DNA of 59,138 nt from Gammaproteobacteria bacterium (GTDB taxonomy: Bacteria > Pseudomonadota > Gammaproteobacteria > Steroidobacterales > Steroidobacteraceae): positions 1 to 59,138 of the forward strand of contig JAQGOC010000147.1 of the NCBI GenBank assembly GCA_028293805.1, given 5' to 3'. The notes under the pieces are model-generated. The model worked only from the letters and a program-made list of their open reading frames with translations. It did no database searches and had not been told where the DNA came from. Positions within the stretch are counted from its first letter, which is position 1, and each line of letters opens with the position of its first letter. Both the position numbers and the translations under genes were made by a program. Positions 53,718-59,138 of this stretch are shown here, piece after piece.

Positions 53718-55730
53718 TCAGGGCGATTGCGTTGCCGCGCTGGGACGCCGCCCGGGGAGCAGGCGGGTGGAATTCAGAATGAACGTCAGTTCGGAGGCGA
53801 CGTGGATGAATGCGGCCAGGAGGGGATTCAGGAAGCCGCACGCCGCCAGCCCAATACCACAGGCGTCGACCAGGATCGTTCCGGTGAAGTTCTGCCAGAT
53901 AATCGCGCGGGTGCGGCGGGCGAGCGCCAGCGTTTCGGTAAACTTCATGAGGTCGTTGCCGAGCAGGACCACGTCGGCGCTTTCGCGTGCCACGTCGGTC
54001 CCCGATCCCATTGCCACACCGACATGTGCCGCGGTGAGGGCGGGAGCATCGTTTATGCCATCTCCCAGCATCGCGACGGTGTGGCCGCCGGCTACCAGGG
54101 CTCTTACCCGGTCGAGTTTGTGTTGGGGCAACAGGTCCGCGCCGACCTCGTCGATACCCAGGTCCCGGGCAACCACAGCCGCGACCGCGTGTGCGTCGCC
54201 GGTGAGCAGGATGGTTCTCATTCCTAGCTGATGGATGCGCGCAATGGCCTGTTTGGCTTCCGGGCGCACCGTATCGGCGATAGCAAGAGCGCCCAGCAGC
54301 TTGCCCGCGCGCGCTACATAGACTTCCGACACCCCTGCGTGATGTGCAAAGAGAGCTTCGCTCACCTCGATGCCGTGGTCCTCCATGAGGGCGCGGTTGC
54401 CTACCAGGATGGTAACTCCGGCCAGGCGTGCATTGATGCCGCGACCGGGGGTGTAGCCGAACTCTTCGGGCTCGGTGAGAGATCGATTCTGTTTGAGCGC
54501 GTAAGCCACGATCGTCTTGCCGAGCGGATGCTCGGAGCGCAGCTCGGCAGCCGCGGCCGAGTCCAGCAGATCGTCGGGCGTCACGTCCGCGCAGGGGAGG
54601 AGCGCCTGCACTTCCGGCTGGCCGAAGGTCAGCGTTCCGGTCTTGTCCAACACCACCACGTCCACTTTGCCCAGCTGCTCGAGGAACAGGCCGCCTTTGA
54701 TGATGGCGCCGCCGCGGGCGGCGCGGCCTATGGCTCCGAGAATGGCGAGCGGTGTTCCTGCAGCAATCCCGCAAGCGCCGGCGACGATGACCACCGAAAT
54801 GGTGGACCGGACATCGCGTGTGAGGATAAAGGTGAGCGCGGCCGCACCCAGCGCGAAATAGACGAGATAGCCGGCCAACTGGTCGGCGAGGCGCTGCACC
54901 GGCGCGCGTGAGCGCTCCGCCTGCTCCACGGCTTCGATGATCTTGCCGTAACTCGTGTCGCGGCCAATGCGTTCGGCCCGGATTTCCAGCGCACCCGACT
55001 GGTTTATGGAGCCGGCGTAGACGCCGTCTCCGGCAGTCTTTTCAGCCGGGATCGACTCGCCGGTGATCCGGGCCTGGTCGACGAACGAATGCCCGGCGAG
55101 CACGGTACCGTCGACCGGAATGCGGCCGCCCGGGTTGACCAGCACGGCATCGCCTATCGCCAATGCAGCGGCGTCTACTTCGGCGATGGCGCCGCCGCGC
55201 CGCACCGCCACTGCGTGCGGGAGAAAGTCGAGCAGGCTGCGAATCGCCCGCCGCCCGCGTGCGACGGTCGCACCTTCCAACACTTCGGCGACCAGCACGA
55301 AGAGGGTAATGATCAGCGCCGTGAAAAATTCCGAGATGGCCGCGGCCGCGACGATGGCGATCGTCATCGACAGCTCCATCGTCATCCTGCGCGCAGCGAG
55401 GTTTTCGAACGCTTCCTTGTAAATGGGCCAGCCGCCCACGGCGAGGCCGACGATTCCGATCACGCTCAGCAGTGCAAAAGGCTCCCACACGCGGAACCAC
55501 ACCGCTGCGGCTGCCAGCGCGACAGCTGCGATACGAGTAGCTTCGGCCCAATCGAACGTGTGAGCGTGATCGTGATCGTGCCCATGGTCGTCGTGATCGC
55601 GAGAGTGGCCCTCGTCATGCGCGTGAGTGCGCTTGCCGTCGTGGTCGTGAGCAGCATCATCCCCGTTGGTGTGGCTCGCCCTCGATTCGATCTCATGGAG
55701 AGTGGGAGCGGCCGCGTGCTTGGATTTCAT
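53718..55730 (-). CDS. P1B-type metal ATPase with His-rich N-terminus and no CPC motif
   Basis: The 670-residue pump has no CxxC metal domain. Instead residues 20-57 hold twelve histidines (such as HDDHGHDHDHAH). Catalytic motifs are intact: actuator TGES at 223-226, phosphorylated Asp362 in DKTGTLT, the P1B-specific SEHPLGK and the hinge GDGINDAP. In TM6, where P1B pumps have CPC (or SPC, CPH), the sequence is A317-G-A-C320 followed by GIAAGTPLAI. Near the C-terminus HVASELTFILNSTRLLP resembles the zinc/cadmium group's last helix. It should export a divalent metal. An RcnR-like repressor gene lies 16 bp upstream, pointing to nickel or cobalt. Confidence 0.88.
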   Translation of the reverse strand: MKSKHAAAPTLHEIESRASHTNGDDAAHDHDGKRTHAHDEGHSRDHDDHGHDHDHAHTFDWAEATRIAAVALAAAAVWFRVWEPFALLSVIGIVGLAVGGWPIYKEAFENLAARRMTMELSMTIAIVAAAAISEFFTALIITLFVLVAEVLEGATVARGRRAIRSLLDFLPHAVAVRRGGAIAEVDAAALAIGDAVLVNPGGRIPVDGTVLAGHSFVDQARITGESIPAEKTAGDGVYAGSINQSGALEIRAERIGRDTSYGKIIEAVEQAERSRAPVQRLADQLAGYLVYFALGAAALTFILTRDVRSTISVVIVAGACGIAAGTPLAILGAIGRAARGGAIIKGGLFLEQLGKVDVVVLDKTGTLTFGQPEVQALLPCADVTPDDLLDSAAAAELRSEHPLGKTIVAYALKQNRSLTEPEEFGYTPGRGINARLAGVTILVGNRALMEDHGIEVSEALFAHHAGVSEVYVARAGKLLGALAIADTVRPEAKQAIARIHQLGMRTILLTGDAHAVAAVVARDLGIDEVGADLLPQHKLDRVRALVAGGHTVAMLGDGINDAPALTAAHVGVAMGSGTDVARESADVVLLGNDLMKFTETLALARRTRAIIWQNFTGTILVDACGIGLAACGFLNPLLAAFIHVASELTFILNSTRLLPGRRPSAATQSP

Positions 55731-55746
55731 CGGGATCTTCTCTGGC

Positions 55747-56025
55747 TCACTTCAAATAGGCGCGGATGATGTCGATGAGCTCCTCGGCCCCTTGGCGGCG
55801 CTGAGCTTCGGTGTCGATAGCGGGGCCCGCGACGTGGGTGCGTATGTGATCCTCGACCACCTCGACCATCAAGCTATTGATGGCTCCGCGGGCGGCGGCA
55901 ATCTGCTGCAACACTTCCACGCACTCTTTTTCGCTTTCCAACGCTCGCTCCAGCGCCTCGACCTGCCCACGGATGCGGCGGACGCGGGCCAACAGCTTGG
56001 CCTTCTCCTTGATGGTGTGAGCCAT
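55747..56025 (-). CDS. RcnR-like metal-sensing repressor (CsoR/RcnR/FrmR family)
   Basis: The 92-residue all-helical protein starts MAHTIKEKAKLLARVRRIRG. It has the E. coli RcnR metal ligands at the same positions: His3, Cys35 (SEKECVEVLQQIAA), His60 and His64 (EVVEDHIRTH). FrmR has a Glu at 64, and CsoR uses two Cys and one His, so a nickel/cobalt-type sensor is favoured. The apo-protein represses; metal binding releases DNA. The start at 56025 follows GGAAACC and makes His3 correct. It leads an operon with the metal ATPase, and a candidate operator lies 30 bp upstream. Confidence 0.9.
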   Translation of the reverse strand: MAHTIKEKAKLLARVRRIRGQVEALERALESEKECVEVLQQIAAARGAINSLMVEVVEDHIRTHVAGPAIDTEAQRRQGAEELIDIIRAYLK

Positions 56026-56054
56026 GAGGTTTCCACGGATAGTTGGAGAGGTAC

Positions 56055-56073
56055 GATACTGGGGTACAGTATC
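56055..56073. promoter_or_regulatory. Candidate RcnR-type operator GATACTG-N5-CAGTATC
   Basis: A perfect 7-bp inverted repeat, GATACTG (56055-56061) and CAGTATC (56067-56073), encloses GGGTA. Read as TACT-GGGGTAC-AGTA it matches the TACT-N7-AGTA spacing with a G-tract that I recall for E. coli RcnR sites (TACT-G6-N-AGTA), with four Gs in place of six. It lies 30 bp upstream of the repressor start and 44 bp upstream of the proposed MscS start, so it could affect both. Confidence 0.65.
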
Positions 56074-56116
56074 ACAGATCTGTGCTCGCGGCACGATTCC
56101 TGCGCACCCGCGTGCC

Positions 56117-58375
56117 ATGGAGAACGCTGAGGACTTAAATCGTGAGCCTGCGGTCCAGCGTTGTGACTTGCCGCAGCGCTTCGTGTCTCGCACGTGCAGG
56201 CCGCGCCGCATCCCTCGCCTGAAACGCGATGCCTTTGTGGTTTGGCTGTGTGTGGGGCTGTGGATGGTCCCGGGCGACGGCAGTGTGGGCGTCGTCGCTG
56301 CTCCGCCGGCAAATCCTTCTCAGGCGGCGCCAGCTCCCCCGCCGGCACCGCAGCCGTTGTTGCCTCTCACCGCTGACCAGATCGCCGCTCACGTGGGGCA
56401 AACGGTCGGCTGGTATCACCACCTGGAGGCCGTCAAGCAATCGCAGCTCGCGGCCGACGATGCCGCCGCCAGAGACAAGCTGCAGGAGCAGTCTCTGACA
56501 GCCGTCGAGCTGGCATTTGAGTTCGGGAGGGCTTGCGTGAGACTGCTGAACACCCAATCGCCGCAGCAGTCCAGTGCCAGCTCAAACGACAATTCCGCGC
56601 CCGCGACCGGTTTTGCAGGTCGCCTCGATCAGGCTGCGACGAGCCTCCAACAACGCATCGCCACGCTGCAATCGCAACTTGCCTCGCTGGATGAGCAGAT
56701 ACGGCATGCGCGTGGACAAGAGCGCGCAACACTCATTGCCCGGCGGGGTCAGGTAGCCGCCGCGTTGAGCCTTGCCCGCGAAGTGCAGGACAGTATCGAG
56801 GACATGGAGAACTTCGAGGCGAGCACGCTTACCGGCGACCATGGAAGCTTGAGTCCGCTCGCAGGACAGCTCGCCGACCTGGAGCGATCGGTTCCGGAAT
56901 TGCGGCAGTTCGCGGCGGCGAGATCTCGCGGCTCGTTGGCCGGCGCTCCTGCTGTCAAGACGCGTTCCGGGGCAGGTTCTGGCGGTGGGGCGACCGCGGG
57001 TGCAACGGCTGGTGGCGGTGCGCCCGATGCAACTGCCGGTGGGGCAGCTGGCGGAGCTGCTGGCGTAACAGCTGGCGGCGCGGCCGGCGGAACGCCTACC
57101 GGAGCGGCTGTGTCAGGTGCAACCTCTGGTGCCGCAAGCCCCGCGAATTCCCCCAAGCTCCGGCCCGAGTCGGCGGGCGCAATCGCACTGATGACGGAAT
57201 GGTTTTCCCTGAGGGACACACGGCGCCAGCTCAGTGATGCCATCAAGGAAACCGACGCCCTGCTGGCCGAGCTCGAAAAGGTGAGGGCGGCGCTGACGGC
57301 GGAGGTTCGCAAGGTGGTGGGCAGCGGAATCGCGATGAGCATGAGCAGTTCGACCGATCCGGCCGAGCTGTTGGCGCAGCGGCAGACTCTCGAAGCCGGC
57401 ACGGTCCGCTTCCGACAGCTGTCGAGCGTGCTGGTGCCGCTGGGTGAGCAGGGGCTGACCGTCGAGAGCGCGGCGGGCACGCTCAACGAATGGCGGGGCG
57501 GGCTCGACACGCGGATGAAATCGGTCGCGCGTTATCTCGCGCTGCGCATTGGGCTGCTGCTGGGCTGGATCGCGGTCGTGCTGGTCATTTCGGAGATCTG
57601 GCGGCGGGCGACGTTTCGGTATCTGCATGATCTGCGGCGCCGGCGCCAGTTTCTCGTGCTGCGGCGGGTGGTGGTGGGAATAGCTCTGACACTGGTAGTC
57701 CTGTTTGGTCTGATGTCGCAGATCGGGTCGGTTGCGACCTACGTCGGCTTCGTGACGGCAGGCATCGCGGTCGCATTGCAAAACGTGATTCTCGCGGTCG
57801 TGGCGTATTTCTTTCTCATCGGACGCTATGGGGTCCGTGTCGGCGACCGTATTACGCTGGCGTCGGTTACCGGGCGCGTCGTCGACATCGGATTGGTCCG
57901 GATCTACCTGATGGAGTTGTCAGGACCGGATCTGCATTCCACGGGACGTATGGTTGTGTTGTCGAACGCAGTGTTGTTTCAGCCGACGGCATTGTTCAAG
58001 CAGATCCCGGGAGCGGACTATGTCTGGCACACGGTGACGTTGACTGTCGCCGCCACGGCTGACGTGCTGGAGGCCCACAGGCGGCTGCAGGCTGCCGCCA
58101 ATGCGGTCTACGACAAGTATCGGGTGGCTATCGAAAAGCAGCACGCAATGGTGCAGCGGTTCATCGACTTCGACGCGCCCAGTCCGCAGCCGGAAGTCCG
58201 TGTGCGGCTGACGGAAAACGGCCTGGAGTGCTCGGTACGCTATCCGGTCGTGCTGGAGAATGCGGCGGTGATCGACCAGCAGATGCTGAAGGCTCTGCGC
58301 GATGCGCTGGAGCATGATTCGCAGTTCAAGCTGGTTGCTTCGGGCGCTGTAGTCCTGAAGTCTTCCGACAGCTGA
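56117..58375 (+). CDS. MscS-family mechanosensitive ion channel with long N-terminal region
   Basis: The protein is about 752 residues. It has a hydrophobic N-terminal segment (FVVWLCVGLWMVPGDGSVGVV), a long coiled-coil-prone periplasmic region (QAATSLQQRIATLQSQLASLDEQIRHA), and a Gly/Ala/Thr low-complexity linker at about residues 282-345. After TM helices comes the MscS pore and beta domain (GFVTAGIAVALQNVILAVVAYFFLIGRYGVRVGDRITL, VVDIGLVRIYLMEL). It is an inner-membrane osmotic safety valve of the large MscK/YbdG-like type. The true start is uncertain: ATG 56117 is chosen, while the frame stays open upstream to 56024. It diverges from the RcnR-type repressor and may share its operator region. 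Confidence 0.85.
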   Translation: MENAEDLNREPAVQRCDLPQRFVSRTCRPRRIPRLKRDAFVVWLCVGLWMVPGDGSVGVVAAPPANPSQAAPAPPPAPQPLLPLTADQIAAHVGQTVGWYHHLEAVKQSQLAADDAAARDKLQEQSLTAVELAFEFGRACVRLLNTQSPQQSSASSNDNSAPATGFAGRLDQAATSLQQRIATLQSQLASLDEQIRHARGQERATLIARRGQVAAALSLAREVQDSIEDMENFEASTLTGDHGSLSPLAGQLADLERSVPELRQFAAARSRGSLAGAPAVKTRSGAGSGGGATAGATAGGGAPDATAGGAAGGAAGVTAGGAAGGTPTGAAVSGATSGAASPANSPKLRPESAGAIALMTEWFSLRDTRRQLSDAIKETDALLAELEKVRAALTAEVRKVVGSGIAMSMSSSTDPAELLAQRQTLEAGTVRFRQLSSVLVPLGEQGLTVESAAGTLNEWRGGLDTRMKSVARYLALRIGLLLGWIAVVLVISEIWRRATFRYLHDLRRRRQFLVLRRVVVGIALTLVVLFGLMSQIGSVATYVGFVTAGIAVALQNVILAVVAYFFLIGRYGVRVGDRITLASVTGRVVDIGLVRIYLMELSGPDLHSTGRMVVLSNAVLFQPTALFKQIPGADYVWHTVTLTVAATADVLEAHRRLQAAANAVYDKYRVAIEKQHAMVQRFIDFDAPSPQPEVRVRLTENGLECSVRYPVVLENAAVIDQQMLKALRDALEHDSQFKLVASGAVVLKSSDS

Positions 58376-58444
58376 AGCGCCGCAAGCTGCGGTCGCCCCC
58401 GGCAGGCTGGACGGCTCGCTCACCCCGGCGGGTCGAGCGCCAGC

Positions 58445-59138
58445 TCATTGCTCGTCTGATGCGAGGCCCGTCGCGAGCCGGTCCAGATACCACTCGCAAC
58501 CCTTCTCGACCAGACCTTCCGTGAAGGGCGAGTAGGGTCCGGGCTCGTACGCGCAACTGCTGACGCCTGCGTGCGCGCGCTCGACCAGCGAGCCGTCCTG
58601 ATCATTCGTGGCTGTCCAGACCGAAGTCAGTTTGTCCAGGCTGTAATCGACGTCTTCCTGCGCGTCCTTGTGCACGAGCCACCGCGTGCGCAGTAGCGTC
58701 CTGTCCGCAGAAATCGGCAGCACCGAGAAGCTCACGATGTGGTCGCTCATGAAGTGGTGCCAGGAGTTCGGCTGGGTCCAAACGGACAGGCCGCCGAGAT
58801 CGGCTCGTTGCAGATCGCCGAGTAGCTTGCGGGAGGCGACCTTGGTATCGATCGTCTGTGACTCGCCGGCCCCGGCGATGGGCAGGCGCACGGCTCGAAA
58901 GCCGGTGATGTGGTCCAGGCATTCGATCTCGACCGACGGCAGCCCGCATTCTGCCCAGCCCCTGTGCTGGCGCTCGACCAATTCCTCGAAGCTCGCCATT
59001 TGAGCCACGTTCTCGGGAGAGGGCTGGTAGCCGAAGCCGTACTCCATCAGCGGCACGGTCAGCTCGGGATGGTTCGCCGTACAGTGATAGCACTCACGAT
59101 TGTTCTCCATCGTGAGCTTCCAGTTGCCGGCCTCGATG
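58445..59138 (-). CDS. Rieske oxygenase alpha subunit, C-terminal part (cut by window edge)
   Basis: The minus strand gives about 231 residues of a ring-hydroxylating oxygenase catalytic domain. GNWKLTMENNRECYHCTANHPEL holds the two mononuclear-iron histidines, and a later Asp in NDQDGSLVERAHAG is the third ligand candidate. The ENNRECYHC form, rather than the ENFxExYH form of naphthalene-type enzymes, resembles the glycine betaine/carnitine/stachydrine monooxygenase group (GbcA-like). The Rieske domain lies beyond the window. The C-terminus is complete (stop at 58445-58447). It faces the MscS gene across 69 bp. Substrate group inferred from motif resemblance only. Confidence 0.85.
   Translation of the reverse strand, partial: IEAGNWKLTMENNRECYHCTANHPELTVPLMEYGFGYQPSPENVAQMASFEELVERQHRGWAECGLPSVEIECLDHITGFRAVRLPIAGAGESQTIDTKVASRKLLGDLQRADLGGLSVWTQPNSWHHFMSDHIVSFSVLPISADRTLLRTRWLVHKDAQEDVDYSLDKLTSVWTATNDQDGSLVERAHAGVSSCAYEPGPYSPFTEGLVEKGCEWYLDRLATGLASDEQ

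Noticed and set aside
53698..54774. Upstream extension of glcD by more than 300 residues
   Set aside because: The extension lies antisense to the ATPase gene and is Arg/His/Pro-rich without homology; glcD motifs start at the Met at 53697.
58380..58392. Hairpin CCGCA-AGC-TGCGG after the MscS gene, as a terminator
   Set aside because: The stem is 5 bp and no T-run follows on either strand.

Overview
The window is about 59 kb of densely coding, high-GC DNA from a Gram-negative bacterium. TonB-dependent uptake, Tat and Sec exported proteins, an RND pump, c-type cytochromes and MscS, EutBC, GlcDE and HpaBC homologues fit a Proteobacterium. The mix of carotenoid oxygenase, isoquinoline-oxidoreductase-type molybdoenzyme and exported DUF1592/DUF1552/ankyrin genes resembles soil gammaproteobacteria of the Steroidobacterales type. 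That placement is inference; there is no rRNA or marker gene here. No tRNA, rRNA, CRISPR array or insertion sequence was seen.

Layout. (1) 1-2986: a two-component flavin monooxygenase (HpaB plus flavin reductase) divergent from an IclR regulator. (2) 3018-7199: orphan glycerol kinase, then eutB-eutC-GlsB. (3) 7264-10149: PhzF, RidA, a frameshifted remnant of a borosin-type N-methyltransferase, and a LigW-like amidohydrolase/decarboxylase. (4) 10174-18178: DUF3237 protein, aldehyde dehydrogenase and carotenoid/stilbene oxygenase on the minus strand, facing a large TonB receptor and a Tat-type SDR on the plus strand. (5) 18270-37022: the most unusual part. A four-gene module (Tat metallo-beta-lactamase-fold protein, DUF1592 c-type haem protein, Tat DUF1552 protein, exported ankyrin protein) occurs twice, at 18270-24878 and 30548-37022. 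Between the copies lie an exported amidohydrolase, a decayed PQQ-dehydrogenase gene, a TPP enzyme and an MHS-type transporter. (6) 37074-46992: cytochrome b561-type protein, cytochrome c', LysR regulator, IorAB molybdoenzyme and an RND efflux pump without its outer-membrane channel. (7) 47199-51107: OmpR-type regulator, histidine kinase, a DMT transporter with a very His-rich tail, and a HAD hydrolase. (8) 51136-58375: glcD-glcE without glcF, behind a His-rich P1B-type ATPase and an RcnR-like repressor with a well-placed candidate operator, then an MscS channel. (9) 58445-59138: end of a Rieske oxygenase.

How the genes may work together (inference). Regions 1, 3, 4 and 6 could serve uptake and oxidation of phenolic or stilbene/carotenoid-like compounds: TonB uptake, dioxygenase cleavage to aldehydes, ALDH oxidation, decarboxylation, and hydroxylation by HpaBC. 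The duplicated module looks like an envelope redox or hydrolytic system, with haem (DUF1592), a Tat-exported partner (DUF1552) and an ankyrin scaffold, possibly with different substrate ranges in the two copies. Region 8, and perhaps the His-rich DMT protein in region 7, looks like nickel/cobalt or other divalent-metal homeostasis.
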